64,000 nucleotides of DNA, from NCBI GenBank assembly GCA_021787365.1, contig JAJYMB010000135.1, positions 1 through 64,000 of the forward strand. Direction: 5' to 3'. A program made the translations under genes and the position numbers. This document shows, piece by piece, positions 51,064-60,763 of this stretch (position 1 is its first letter; each line of letters begins with the position of its first letter). Below the pieces are notes generated by a model. The model saw nothing but the letters and a program-made list of their open reading frames with translations, was not told where the DNA came from and did no database searches. The DNA comes from Actinomycetes bacterium (GTDB taxonomy: Bacteria > Actinomycetota > Acidimicrobiia > Acidimicrobiales > Palsa-688).

Positions 51064-54000
51064 CTACCGCTCTTTTCTGGCGTCAGCAGCGTAACGGCCG
51101 GCGGGACGGGTCGCCATTTCCTCGTAAGTCGCCCAGTGCCGGTCCACCGCCTCTTGTGCGAGCGCGGCCAGCCGTTCGGCTTCGGCGGGGTCGGTCCGGG
51201 AGAGCACCGAGTAGCGCAGCTCCCGGCCCGCATAGTCGGCCACTTTGATACGCGGCCGCGGCGAGTCGAGGAGGAACGGGTTGTCCCCCGCAGAACGCAA
51301 GACGGGGTCGTAGCGCAGAAGGGGCCAGTACCCGCTTGCCACCGCCCGGTACTGCTGGTCGAGCCCATTGCGCAAGATCACGCCGTCTTTTTCGATCCCG
51401 TGCGCGATGCAGTGGCTGTATGCGATTATGAGCGACGGCCCGTCATAGGCTTCGGCCTCTCGGAAGGCCCGCAGCGTCTGCTCGGGGTCCGCCCCCATAG
51501 CCACCCTGGCCACATACACGTTCCCATAGGCGATCGCCTGCAGAGCGAGGTCCTTTTTCTCAACCGTCTTGCCTGCGGAGGCAAACTTGGCCACCGCCCC
51601 GAGCGGGGTCGCCTTCGAAGCCTGGCCCCCGGTATTGGAGTAGACCTCGGTGTCGAGCACGAGCACGTTTACGTCGCGCCCGCTCGCCAGCACGTGGTCG
51701 AGGCCGCCCGAGCCTATGTCGTAGGCCCAGCCGTCCCCCCCGATTATCCACACGCTCCGGCGGAGCAGGTGGTCGAGCACGCTGTCGAGGTCGGCCGCAC
51801 CCGGACCGCCGTCGAGGCCCCGGAGCCGCCAGCGAAGCTCGCCGAGGCGCTCCCGCTGGGCCACGAGCTCGGACTCCGAGCGCTGCGGCGCCTCCAATAT
51901 GGCCTCCACGAGCTCGCCGCCTAGGGGGTCTTTCAGTTCCAAGAGGCGCTGCCGGGCGAGCTCGGAGTGCTGGTCGGCAGCCAGGCGGAGCCCCAAGCCG
52001 AACTCGGCGTTGTCCTCGAACAGCGAGTTCGACCACGCCGGCCCTCGCCCGTCGGAGTTGGCCGTCCAAGGCGTCGTCGGCAGGTTGCCGCCATAGATGG
52101 ACGAGCACCCCGTGGCGTTGGCAATGACCGCCCTGTCCCCGAAGAGCTGCGAGACGAGCTTCACGTACGGGGTCTCGCCACAGCCGGCGCATGCACCTGA
52201 GAACTCGAAGAGCGGTTCTAGGAACTGGGCCCCCCTTACGGTCCCGAAGTCGACCCTCGGCCGTTCGGCCACAGGCAGCGACTCGAAGAAGGTAATGTTC
52301 TCCCTTTCTGTCGGGAGGAGCGGTTCCCGCCACGAGAGGTTGACGGCCTTGCGCCCCCGGTCGGCCGGCGAGCTCACCGGGCACGCCTCCACGCAGAGCC
52401 CGCACCCGGTGCAGTCCTCGAGGTACACCTGCAACGTGTAGGAACTACGGGGCAGCCCCCGGGCGTTGAGCGGGGCGGACCGGAACCCGGCCGGCGCCCC
52501 CTCCAGTTCCGAGCTCTCGTAGTACTTCGAGCGGATCACGCTGTGGGGGCAGACAAAGCTGCAGTTGCCGCACTGGATGCAGAGTTCGGGGTCCCACTCG
52601 GCGACCAGGTCGGAGATGTTGCGCTTCTCGTACGCGGCCGTCCCGACTGGCCAAGTGCCGTCGGAGGGCAGCGCGCTCACGGGGATCTCATCGCCCCGGC
52701 CGGCCATCATGACGGCGGTGACCTTCTCCACGAACTCCGGCGCGCCCACCGGCACGAGAGGAGCAAGTTCGATATGAGAGGTGGGCTTTTCGGGTACCTC
52801 AGCGCGCGCCAAGCCTTCGAGCGCCCAGTCTACAGCCGCCAAGTTGGCCGCGACGACCCTCTCGCCCCGCCGCCCGTAGGTCTTCTTCACCGCTTCTTTC
52901 ACCTTCTCCATCGCCCTGCCCTCCTCGAGCACGCCCGAGATGGCGAAAAAACACGCCTGGAGCACCGTGTTTACCCGGTTGCCGAGCCCGACCTCGCGGG
53001 CAATGCGGCTGGCGTCGACCACGTAGAGCTGGATCTCCTTTTCCAGGATCTTCTCCTGGACAGGCCGGGCGAGGGCGTCCCAGACCTTTTCCGGCGGGTA
53101 CTCGCAATTGAGGAGCAGGGTCGCCCCCGGCGCAGCACGTGCCAGCACCTCTTCGCGCCCGAGGAGGCCGAAGTGGTGACAGCCGACGAAGCCGGCCTGG
53201 CCCACGAGGTAAGGCGCCCTTATCGGCTCGGGGCCAAAACGCAGGTGGGAGATCGTGTAGCCCCCGGACTTCTTCGAATCGTAGACGAAATACCCCTGGG
53301 CGTAGAGCCCCTCGTCGCCCAGGATCTTGATCGTGTTCTTGTTGGCGCCGACGGTGCCGTCAGAACCGAGGCCGAAAAACAGCGCCCGCAAAGTGCCCGG
53401 GGCCTCGATGTCGAGCGCCGCGTCGTAGTCGATGCTCGTGCCCGAAACGTCGTCGGTTATCCCCACCGTGAAACGCCGGCGGGGTTCGGGCCGGCCCAAC
53501 TCGGCAAAGACCCCGGCGGCCATCCCAGGCGTGAACTCCTTGGAGGAGAGCCCGTAACGCCCACCCGTGACGAGAGGCATCACCTCCCGCTCGCCCCTGG
53601 TGTAGGCCTCTGCCAGCGCCCCGAGGACGTCCAAGAAGAGGGGCTCACCAAACGAACCGGGCTCCTTGGTCCGGTCGAGCACGGCTACACGCCGGACCGT
53701 CGGAGGCAGTGCAGCGAGCAGAGCGGCCCCGGGGAACGGGCGGTAAAGGCGCACCGTGACCATGCCGACGCGCTCGCCCGCCGCCGTCAGGTACCTGACG
53801 GTCTCGCGCAGGGTCTCCGCCCCCGAACCCATGGCCACCACCACGCGCTCGGCCTCGGGGTGCCCCTCGTAGCCCACCACGTGGTAGCGGCGCCCGGTAC
53901 GCTCGGCGAGTCTCGCCATCGCCTCCTCGACCAGGGCCGGGACCCGCTCGTAGTAGGGGTTGACCGTCTCGCGGGCCTGGAAGTACACGTCGGGGTTTTG

Positions 54001-54648
54001 CGACGTGCCGCGGATAAAGGGGTGCTCGGGGGACATCGCCCGGCGGCGGTGGGCGAGGACTAGTTCCGCGGGCACCAGCGCCCGCAGGTCGTCGTCGGAG
54101 AGCAGTTCGATCGTGTTGAGCTCGTGAGAGGTGCGGAACCCGTCGAAAAAGTGGACGAAGGGCACTCGGGCAGCCATCGTGGCAGCTTGGGCTACCGCCG
54201 CCATGTCGTGGGCCTCCTGCACCGAGGCGGAAGCGAGCATGGCGAAACCGGTCGCCCGTACGGCCATCACGTCCTGGTGGTCCCCGAAGATGGAAAGGGC
54301 CTGGGCAGCAAGGGCGCGGGCCGCTACGTGGATGGTGGCCGGCGTGAGCTCGCCGGCGATCTTGTACATGTTGGGGACCATGAGCAACAAACCCTGGGAC
54401 GCGGTGAAAGTGGTCGACAGCGCCCCACCTTGGAGGGCGCCGTGCAGGGCCCCGGCTGCCCCGCCCTCGCTTTGCATCTCGACCACAGAGGGGACGCTCC
54501 CGAAAACGTTGCTCCGCCCCTTGGCCGACCATTCGTCGGCCAGTTCGGCCATCGGCGAGGACGGGGTTATCGGGAATATGCAGCACAGTTCGTTCAGCCG
54601 GTAGGCGACCGAAGCGGTCGCCTCGTTGCCATCTACCGTCGCCCTCAT
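51064..54648 (-). CDS. nifJ: Pyruvate:ferredoxin (flavodoxin) oxidoreductase
   Basis: 1194 residues from ATG 54648, overlapping the upstream gene by four bases. Full NifJ order: N-terminal TPP pyrimidine domain (DGNEATASVAYRLNELCCI, FPITPSSPMAELADEW), the gamma domain (about 410-630), two [4Fe-4S] ferredoxin motifs (CIQCGNCSFVCP and CTGCGLCVEACP, about 690-760), and a C-terminal TPP domain with CAGCGETPYVKL and GDGWAYDIGSGGLDHVL. It converts pyruvate and CoA to acetyl-CoA, CO2 and reduced ferredoxin. It points to anaerobic or microaerobic growth. Confidence 0.96.
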   Translation of the reverse strand: MRATVDGNEATASVAYRLNELCCIFPITPSSPMAELADEWSAKGRSNVFGSVPSVVEMQSEGGAAGALHGALQGGALSTTFTASQGLLLMVPNMYKIAGELTPATIHVAARALAAQALSIFGDHQDVMAVRATGFAMLASASVQEAHDMAAVAQAATMAARVPFVHFFDGFRTSHELNTIELLSDDDLRALVPAELVLAHRRRAMSPEHPFIRGTSQNPDVYFQARETVNPYYERVPALVEEAMARLAERTGRRYHVVGYEGHPEAERVVVAMGSGAETLRETVRYLTAAGERVGMVTVRLYRPFPGAALLAALPPTVRRVAVLDRTKEPGSFGEPLFLDVLGALAEAYTRGEREVMPLVTGGRYGLSSKEFTPGMAAGVFAELGRPEPRRRFTVGITDDVSGTSIDYDAALDIEAPGTLRALFFGLGSDGTVGANKNTIKILGDEGLYAQGYFVYDSKKSGGYTISHLRFGPEPIRAPYLVGQAGFVGCHHFGLLGREEVLARAAPGATLLLNCEYPPEKVWDALARPVQEKILEKEIQLYVVDASRIAREVGLGNRVNTVLQACFFAISGVLEEGRAMEKVKEAVKKTYGRRGERVVAANLAAVDWALEGLARAEVPEKPTSHIELAPLVPVGAPEFVEKVTAVMMAGRGDEIPVSALPSDGTWPVGTAAYEKRNISDLVAEWDPELCIQCGNCSFVCPHSVIRSKYYESSELEGAPAGFRSAPLNARGLPRSSYTLQVYLEDCTGCGLCVEACPVSSPADRGRKAVNLSWREPLLPTERENITFFESLPVAERPRVDFGTVRGAQFLEPLFEFSGACAGCGETPYVKLVSQLFGDRAVIANATGCSSIYGGNLPTTPWTANSDGRGPAWSNSLFEDNAEFGLGLRLAADQHSELARQRLLELKDPLGGELVEAILEAPQRSESELVAQRERLGELRWRLRGLDGGPGAADLDSVLDHLLRRSVWIIGGDGWAYDIGSGGLDHVLASGRDVNVLVLDTEVYSNTGGQASKATPLGAVAKFASAGKTVEKKDLALQAIAYGNVYVARVAMGADPEQTLRAFREAEAYDGPSLIIAYSHCIAHGIEKDGVILRNGLDQQYRAVASGYWPLLRYDPVLRSAGDNPFLLDSPRPRIKVADYAGRELRYSVLSRTDPAEAERLAALAQEAVDRHWATYEEMATRPAGRYAADARKER

Positions 54649-56306
54649 TTGCCTCTCCAAACCCCCGCTTGCTCGGGGACCATCTCTATGGCGTGCACCG
54701 GGCACTGCTCGAAGCAGATCGCGCAGCCGGTGCAGCGGTCATAATCGAACCGGTACCTGTTGCCCGGCCCGAGCTTTATGACCGCGTCCTCCGGGCAGGC
54801 CCCGTAGCAGCCGTCGCACTCGAAGCAGTTCCCGCAGGACAGGCAGCGCCCTGCCTCATAAGCGGCCTCCTTTTCGGACAGGCCGCCCACAACTTCGAAG
54901 AAGTCCGATAGCCGCTCCCCCGGCGGGCGCTCGGGCTGGGAGCGCCGGGAGAAATCGCCGAAATACCACAGGTGCAGGCCTTCGAAGCTCGCCTCGGGGT
55001 GCTTGGGCAGGACGCTGGCTGCCTCGTCCCGGAGCCACGCGTCGATGTTGCGAGCAGCCTTCTTGCCGTGGCCGACGCCGACGGTCACGGTGCGTTCTGC
55101 CGGCACCATGTCCCCGCCCGCGAAGACCCCAGGGCAGCCGGTCATCATGGTGGAAGACACGCTCACCGTCCCGTCCCGGGCAAACTCCACGCCGGGCACG
55201 GAACGCAAAAAGGCAGTGTCGGTGTCCTGGCCGAGCGCGAGGATCACGGTGTCCGCGGCCAGAGTCTCGAAACGTCCCGTCGGGCGGGGGAAACCGGTCT
55301 CGTCGAGCTCCATCACCTCGACGGTCATCTCGGGCCCCTCGAAGGCGGAGATCGTGCGGAGCCAGTTGATCCGCACTCCTTCGCGTTCGGCGTCGGCGGC
55401 TTCTTCCTCGTGGGCCGGCATCTGAGCGCGCGTCCGGCGGTAGACGATCGTCGTGTCCGAGGCCCCGAGACGGCGGGCCACGCGGGCCGCGTCCATCGCG
55501 GTGTTGCCCCCGCCGTAGACCGCCACCCGGCGGCCGACAACAGGGCGCTCGCCGCTCGCCACCTCCTTCAGGAAGCCGATCGCGTCGATGATCCGGGCAG
55601 TGTCGCCGGCAGGGATGTCGACCCGCCTGGAAAGGTGGGCCCCCACGGCCACGAAGACGGCGTCGAAGCCGCCTTCACGGCGCTCAGCCTCCAGATCCGC
55701 CACCTTGTGGGAGCTCGTCATGCGCACGCCGAGGGCGGCTATGCGGGCTATCTCGGCCTCGAGCACGTCGCGGGGCAGGCGGTAAGCGGGGATGCCGAAG
55801 CGCATCATCCCGCCCGGCTCGGGGCCGGCGTCGCGGATCTCCACGTCGTGGCCCCGCCGGGCCAGGTGGTAAGCAGCCGACAGGCCGCTCGGCCCGCACC
55901 CGACCACGAGCACCCGCTTGCCGCTCTTGGCCGGCGGGCGGGGGAACTCCCATTGCTTTTCGAGCGCCAGGTCACCGAGGAACCGCTCCACCGCGTGGAT
56001 GGAGACCGCCTCGTCCAGGTCGGCCCGGTTGCACCTACCTTCGCAAGGGTGGTAACAGACCCGGCCGTGGACGGCCGGGAAAGGGTTGTCCGCGACCAGG
56101 GCCTTCCATGCATCTTCGTAGCGGCCCGCCTCGGTGTGATCGAGCCACGCCTGGACGTTTTCCCCCGCCGGGCAGGTCGCGTTGCAGGGAGGGAGCAGGT
56201 CCACGTAAACGGGCCGGCGAGACCGCACCGGGCCGGCCCGAGGCCGGCCGTGCAAGAGGTCCGGCAATGAAGCAATATCGCGCGCCAAGCTTGCCATCCC
56301 GGTCAT
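54645..56306 (-). CDS. GltD-like NAD(P)H:ferredoxin oxidoreductase with C-terminal ferredoxin domain
   Basis: 553 residues from ATG 56306; ATG 56297 also fits. GltD-type N-terminal cluster region (CNATCPAGENVQAW, VCYHPCEGRCNR), FAD motif VVGCGPSGLSAAYHLARRG, NAD(P) motif YGGGNTAMDAARVARRLG, then a C-terminal extension with CLSCGNCFECDGCYGACP and CTGCAICFEQCPVHAIE. It likely passes electrons between NAD(P)H and the ferredoxin reduced by NifJ. First gene of the operon and preceded by a DosR-like box. Confidence 0.88.
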   Translation of the reverse strand: MTGMASLARDIASLPDLLHGRPRAGPVRSRRPVYVDLLPPCNATCPAGENVQAWLDHTEAGRYEDAWKALVADNPFPAVHGRVCYHPCEGRCNRADLDEAVSIHAVERFLGDLALEKQWEFPRPPAKSGKRVLVVGCGPSGLSAAYHLARRGHDVEIRDAGPEPGGMMRFGIPAYRLPRDVLEAEIARIAALGVRMTSSHKVADLEAERREGGFDAVFVAVGAHLSRRVDIPAGDTARIIDAIGFLKEVASGERPVVGRRVAVYGGGNTAMDAARVARRLGASDTTIVYRRTRAQMPAHEEEAADAEREGVRINWLRTISAFEGPEMTVEVMELDETGFPRPTGRFETLAADTVILALGQDTDTAFLRSVPGVEFARDGTVSVSSTMMTGCPGVFAGGDMVPAERTVTVGVGHGKKAARNIDAWLRDEAASVLPKHPEASFEGLHLWYFGDFSRRSQPERPPGERLSDFFEVVGGLSEKEAAYEAGRCLSCGNCFECDGCYGACPEDAVIKLGPGNRYRFDYDRCTGCAICFEQCPVHAIEMVPEQAGVWRGK

Positions 56307-56333
56307 CTTCGCGCTGCGCCGGCGCTTGCCGGT

Positions 56334-56348
56334 AGGGCCGCTGGTCCC
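56334..56348. promoter_or_regulatory. DosR-like box
   Basis: AGGGCCGCTGGTCCC, 28 bases upstream of the GltD-like/nifJ operon. Confidence 0.55.
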
Positions 56349-56457
56349 TAACCGCAACGGCCCTGGGCCCGGACCTGCCCCTTTGTGGCCCACTACGCGC
56401 CTGGTTTCCCCACGAGGGACCGTATGTCGCGCAGGATCTCCCTCGCAGGCGACGCTA

Positions 56458-57489
56458 CTAGCGCCGGCGGCTCGACTCCCTGATCTTCAGCTCCGCCTTG
56501 AACAGGTTGACCGATCTACCCGCCACCACGCCATCCGCGCCCAGCACGAGCTCGGCGCCTTTGCGGCCGATCATTTCGAGAGGTTGGTGCACGCTCGTGA
56601 GCGGAGGCCATGCAATGCTCGCCAGTTCGGTGTCGTCAAAGCCCGTGAGCAGCACGTCGTCGGGCACCCGCAGCCCCTGGGAGCGAAGGACGTCCAAGAC
56701 CCCGAGCGCGACCGAGTCGTTCGCACACACGATCGCATCCGGCAGATCACCCTCGTCCACGATCTGCTTGGCCGCCACCCGGCCCCAGTCCAAAGAGAAG
56801 CTGCCCTGGTAAACGCGCTGGGCTGAGCGAGCGTCGACCCCTCTCACCGTGTGGCGGTAAGCCCGGAGCCGCTCGGCGGCTGTAGAGGCCCTCGATGTCG
56901 AGCTCACGTACGCGAACCGCTGGCAGCCCTGCGCGATCAAGTATTCGATAACCTCGCGCATGGCGCCTTCCTGGTCGACCCCCACATAAGCCACGTCCGA
57001 GACCGCCCGACGGTCTATCTGGACTAGCGGTACCCGGGCAGCGGCCAAGCGGAGAGCGGGCCGGCTGCTCAGCTGGTCGCACGGGCTGAAGAGGATCCCG
57101 TCAATGCGGTGGTCGAGGAGGCTCCGCACCAGTTCGGCTTCCTCCCCCACATCGTCACCCGAGTCGCAGAGGAGAAGCTGGGCCCCATGGCGGCGCAACT
57201 CCTTCTCGACGGCCTGGATGACGACCGGGAAAAACGGGTTGGCAACGTTCGGCACCACCATCCCCACCGTCCCGGTCGAGCGCGTCCGGAGAGCCTGCGC
57301 CACCCTGTTCGCGCGGTAGTTGAGCCGTTGTGCCGCTGCGAGGGTTCTGGCGCGCAGGTCGGGATGGACCGGGCGCGTCCCGTGCAGGACGCGCGACACC
57401 GTCGCCGGTGAGACCCCGGCGGCCTCCGCCACCTGGCGGATCGTAGGGGGAGAGCTGATCTCTCTTCCACCTCCTCCAGTTGAATGCAC
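56458..57489 (-). CDS. LacI-family repressor
   Basis: 343 residues. The HTH and hinge (about 15-65) read TIRQVAEAAGVSPATVSRVL then LNYRANRVAQALRTRST; the sugar-binding core follows (VGMVVPNVANPFFPVVIQA, GILFSPCDQ, ANDSVALGVLDVLRSQGL). Divergent from the sugar ABC operon, which it presumably represses through the palindrome at 57534-57556. Confidence 0.92.
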   Translation of the reverse strand: MHSTGGGGREISSPPTIRQVAEAAGVSPATVSRVLHGTRPVHPDLRARTLAAAQRLNYRANRVAQALRTRSTGTVGMVVPNVANPFFPVVIQAVEKELRRHGAQLLLCDSGDDVGEEAELVRSLLDHRIDGILFSPCDQLSSRPALRLAAARVPLVQIDRRAVSDVAYVGVDQEGAMREVIEYLIAQGCQRFAYVSSTSRASTAAERLRAYRHTVRGVDARSAQRVYQGSFSLDWGRVAAKQIVDEGDLPDAIVCANDSVALGVLDVLRSQGLRVPDDVLLTGFDDTELASIAWPPLTSVHQPLEMIGRKGAELVLGADGVVAGRSVNLFKAELKIRESSRRR

Positions 57490-57533
57490 CGCTGCCGGGC
57501 AACCGGGCCCCCTTGCACAGCCCCCTGCTCGCT

Positions 57534-57556
57534 GTTATCATAGCGTCCCGGATAAC
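57534..57556. promoter_or_regulatory. Candidate LacI-family operator
   Basis: GTTATC and GATAAC form an inverted repeat with an 11-base spacer in the divergent intergenic region between the LacI gene and the binding-protein gene. Confidence 0.5.
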
Positions 57557-57659
57557 GATTTCCAAGGGGAGGTCGTGCCCGCCGAAGTACAGACACTTCG
57601 CGGGACATCACCACGGGCTCTCGTCTTGTCGAGGTCCAGAGCGAAACAGGAGGCACCAA

Positions 57660-58700
57660 ATGAAAAGGCTAAGGAACACTGTAATGGCCGGGTTGCTCGC
57701 CGTCGGCACGCTCGGGGCAGCCAGCACACCCGCTCAGGCGTCTGGCAAGGTCTACCGGGTGGACTTCATATTCACGGGCTTTGCCTACCCGTACTTTGCA
57801 CCCATGTACCATGCCGTAAACCTGGCAGCCAAGCACTTCCCGGACCTAAGGATCAAGGAGATCAGCTGCAACAACTCGGGCCCCACCGAGACGAGCCAAG
57901 TGGACGAAGCCGTGGCCTCCGGGGTGCAGGGCATCATCTTGAACACGGTCGAGGAGTCAGTTACCGCTGCCGCCCAGAAGGCGACCGCCGCCGGGATCCC
58001 CGTCATCACCATCGACCGGGACGTAAGTAGCCCGTCGGCACGGGTCGCTTTCATAGGCGACAACGACTTCGTCCTCGGCGAGACCATGACCAAAAACGCC
58101 CTTGCGGACCTGTCGTCGCACAAAGTCCCCAAGCCTTGGCACGTCGTACTGCTCGAGGGCACACTCGGCTCCAGCACCGCGATCGGCCGCCTCGACGGTG
58201 CGCTCGCCGTCTTGAAGCCGTACGAAAAAAACGGTTCAGTGAAAGTGATCCTCAACACGTCGGCCAATTTCGCCACTAATACAGCTCAAAGCGTGATGTC
58301 AGCGGAACTGGCCAAGACAACCAACATCCAACTCGTCATAAGCGGTAACGACGCAATGGCGCTCGGCGTGGAGACGGCTATCAAAGACCACGGGATCGCC
58401 CCGGGAAAGATCCTCGTGACAGGAGCGGATGCCCAGCCTCAGAGCCTGACTGCCATCAAACAAGGTTGGCAGCTCAATACTGTCACCCACTCCCCCTATC
58501 TGGAGGCGTTCTGGGCCGTAGAGGCCATGAACAATTACCTGCAGTACAAGATCAAGCCGCCGGCGAAGTTCAAGAACGGCAACATCCTCATCCCTATGAA
58601 CTTGGTGACCAAGGCAAACGTCGGGAGCGTGGGTGCTTGGGGCACGCCCAAGGTCATACCGAAGCTCCCCTACGGTAAGTCGCAGACGTTCAATACCTGA
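57660..58700 (+). CDS. Sugar ABC transporter substrate-binding protein (RbsB-like)
   Basis: 346 residues from ATG 57660 with AGGAGG upstream. A signal peptide (RNTVMAGLLAVGTLGAASTP, cleavage after AQA) precedes a type I periplasmic binding fold: VDFIFTGFAYPYFAPMYHAV, ILNTVEESVTAAAQKATAAG, VITIDRDV and ISGNDAMALGVETAI. No lipobox, which is unusual for a Gram-positive binding protein. Cognate ATPase and permease follow. Confidence 0.88.
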   Translation: MKRLRNTVMAGLLAVGTLGAASTPAQASGKVYRVDFIFTGFAYPYFAPMYHAVNLAAKHFPDLRIKEISCNNSGPTETSQVDEAVASGVQGIILNTVEESVTAAAQKATAAGIPVITIDRDVSSPSARVAFIGDNDFVLGETMTKNALADLSSHKVPKPWHVVLLEGTLGSSTAIGRLDGALAVLKPYEKNGSVKVILNTSANFATNTAQSVMSAELAKTTNIQLVISGNDAMALGVETAIKDHGIAPGKILVTGADAQPQSLTAIKQGWQLNTVTHSPYLEAFWAVEAMNNYLQYKIKPPAKFKNGNILIPMNLVTKANVGSVGAWGTPKVIPKLPYGKSQTFNT

Positions 58701-58721
58701 CGGTTCGGCCAAGGACGGCGA

Positions 58722-58759
58722 GGGGAGCCGCGCGGCCATGCTGGCCAGCGCGGCTCCCC
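58722..58759 (+). other. Intercistronic stem-loop after the binding-protein gene
   Basis: GGGGAGCCGCG (58722-58732) pairs perfectly with CGCGGCTCCCC (58749-58759), with an inner GGCC/GGCC stem. In sugar ABC operons such stems protect the binding-protein message and lower expression of later genes. Confidence 0.65.
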
Positions 58760-58792
58760 GCCCTGTCGTGACGGGCGAGGACGAGTTGCGAC

Positions 58793-59758
58793 GTGCTAAA
58801 AATCCCAGACGAGAAGGCCCCGCTCCTCGAGGCACCGGACATGTCAGAAAACGTGCAAAACGACCAAGGCCGTAGCCTGTCGGGTAGAGCCGTACCGCTC
58901 GCAGCCGAGCTACCCGAGCCGGCGAGCGCTGGCTTGCCTGTCGTGACCGAAAAGAGCGTGCCCGCGTTGCTATCGCTGCGCGGCGTTTCCAAGCACTTCG
59001 GGCCGGTGACCGCTGTGGACAACGTGGACCTGGACATCTACCCACAAGAAGTAATCGGGCTTATCGGGGACAACGGTGCGGGAAAGTCCACCCTGCTTTC
59101 ACTGCTCACGGGCTACAACCGGGCAGACCAGGGTACCTTTTTGTACAAGGGCGCGCCCGTTTCGATAACATCGCCCCGCGAGTCCCGCAACAAGCTGCGC
59201 ATCGAGATGATCTACCAGCAGCTCCAGCTGGCACGGGACCTGACCGTCTGGGAGAACCTCTTCCTCGGCGAGGAGTTGCGCTTGTGGGGCTTCGTCTCTG
59301 ACCGCAGGGCCATGCGCAAGCGCGCGGCCGAAGTCCTGGAGAGGCTCCACAGCAAGATACGGCCAAATGACCTATTGGGGAGCCTGTCTGGTGGTGAGCA
59401 GCAGCTCGTGGCCATCGGGCGGGCCATACTCTTCGACCGGGACGTCATACTCATGGACGAACCAACTGCAGCCATCTCGGCCGCCAAGGTGGAGGACCTC
59501 CTCCAGTTGGTACGGGACCTAAAGGCGCTGGGCAAGACCGTCATACTGGTCAGCCACCGCCTCGAGGACATCCTGGCGGTCGCCGACCGGGTCGCGGTAC
59601 TGGTGCTCGGCAAGCTGCACTGTGTGGTGCCCAACCAGGGGCTTTCCATTGCCAGCCTCGTCCACCTCATGTTCGGGGGCAGCGCCGAGTCTATTTCCGA
59701 CGAGCACCTGCTGGCGGCGGCGCGCTGGCAGGCGAGACACGAACAGGAAGGACACTAG
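58793..59758 (+). CDS. Sugar ABC transporter ATPase (single NBD)
   Basis: 321 residues. A variable 60-residue leader is followed by one NBD: GDNGAGKSTLL Walker A, YQQLQLARDLTVWENLFLG, LSGGEQQLVAIGRAI signature, VILMDEPTAA Walker B and VSHRLEDI. Most sugar ATPases of this group have two NBDs in tandem; this has one, as in FrcA-type, and so should act as a homodimer. The true start may be the ATG at 58841 or the one after the leader. Confidence 0.87.
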   Translation: MLKIPDEKAPLLEAPDMSENVQNDQGRSLSGRAVPLAAELPEPASAGLPVVTEKSVPALLSLRGVSKHFGPVTAVDNVDLDIYPQEVIGLIGDNGAGKSTLLSLLTGYNRADQGTFLYKGAPVSITSPRESRNKLRIEMIYQQLQLARDLTVWENLFLGEELRLWGFVSDRRAMRKRAAEVLERLHSKIRPNDLLGSLSGGEQQLVAIGRAILFDRDVILMDEPTAAISAAKVEDLLQLVRDLKALGKTVILVSHRLEDILAVADRVAVLVLGKLHCVVPNQGLSIASLVHLMFGGSAESISDEHLLAAARWQARHEQEGH

Positions 59759-60757
59759 GTGGCTACGGCAACACTGGCCCACAGGCAACCGGTACCGTGG
59801 CGAAGCCTAGGTCGCCTCTTGGCGGGTGGCCCCGGTAGCGTGCGTCGCCCTTTGGCGTTCCTAATTGTGGCTGTGGTCGCCGCCACCATTGCTTCCTCCT
59901 CCTTCCTGACGCTAGGGAACCTGAAATCCCTCCTCACCAGCTCGAGCTTCCTCATCGTCCTCGCCTGTGGGGAATCGTTCGTCGTGCTCATGGGCATGAT
60001 CGACCTCGGCGTCGAGAGCATGCTCTCCTGCGCCGGTATGTTCGCGGCATGGTTGCTCGTGTTCGAAGGGTTCCCCGGCTGGCTGAGCTTCTTGTCCGCC
60101 ATGGTTTTCGGGGTGGTGGTCGGCTCCCTGGTTGGCATAACCGTCTCCCGGGTACGCGTCCCGTCTTTCGTCGTCACGCTCGGCACTTACTGGGGCTTGC
60201 TCGGGGTCGCCCTGTTGTTCAACGGGGGCAACTACATAGCGCCCAACTCGCATGTGATTTTCACTTTTGGTGGGATCGCCGGGACCAGCTTCGGCGTCTC
60301 CAACCTCATCTTCGTGATGGTCGGTGTGGTGTTGGCCGCGCAGTTGGTCCTCAGCTACACGCCGGTTGGCCTCTGGGTCCGGGCGGTCGGGTCCAACGAG
60401 CAGGCTGGAAAGGCAGTCGGCCTATCCACGCGTAACTTGAAGGTGCTGGCCTTTGTCATATCCGGCTCCTTGGCTGCCCTGGCGGGAGTCATGATCGCCG
60501 CCTGGCAGGTCTCCATCTACCCGACGTCGGGCTCAGGGATGTCGCTCCAGGCGATCGCCGGGGTGATCCTCGGGGGGATCCCCTTCACTGGCGGCCGGGG
60601 GACCGTGGTAGGTGCCGCCATCGGGGCCTTGGTGATCGGCATCATCAACGACATCATCGTCCTCGTGGGGCTCTCGTCCAACTACGAGTACATCTTCGTC
60701 GCCGCCGTCTTGATCCTCGCCGGCCTGCAGGCCCGCGGCGGCGAGTTCGTGAAGTAA
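59759..60757 (+). CDS. Sugar ABC transporter permease (RbsC-like)
   Basis: 332 residues, GTG start directly after the ATPase stop. About nine helices. The RbsC-family region AVGSNEQAGKAVGLSTRNL with GGIPFTGGRGTVVGAAIGALV near the C-terminus is clear. Works as a homodimer with the single-domain ATPase. Confidence 0.9.
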   Translation: MATATLAHRQPVPWRSLGRLLAGGPGSVRRPLAFLIVAVVAATIASSSFLTLGNLKSLLTSSSFLIVLACGESFVVLMGMIDLGVESMLSCAGMFAAWLLVFEGFPGWLSFLSAMVFGVVVGSLVGITVSRVRVPSFVVTLGTYWGLLGVALLFNGGNYIAPNSHVIFTFGGIAGTSFGVSNLIFVMVGVVLAAQLVLSYTPVGLWVRAVGSNEQAGKAVGLSTRNLKVLAFVISGSLAALAGVMIAAWQVSIYPTSGSGMSLQAIAGVILGGIPFTGGRGTVVGAAIGALVIGIINDIIVLVGLSSNYEYIFVAAVLILAGLQARGGEFVK

Positions 60758-60763
60758 GCAGCC

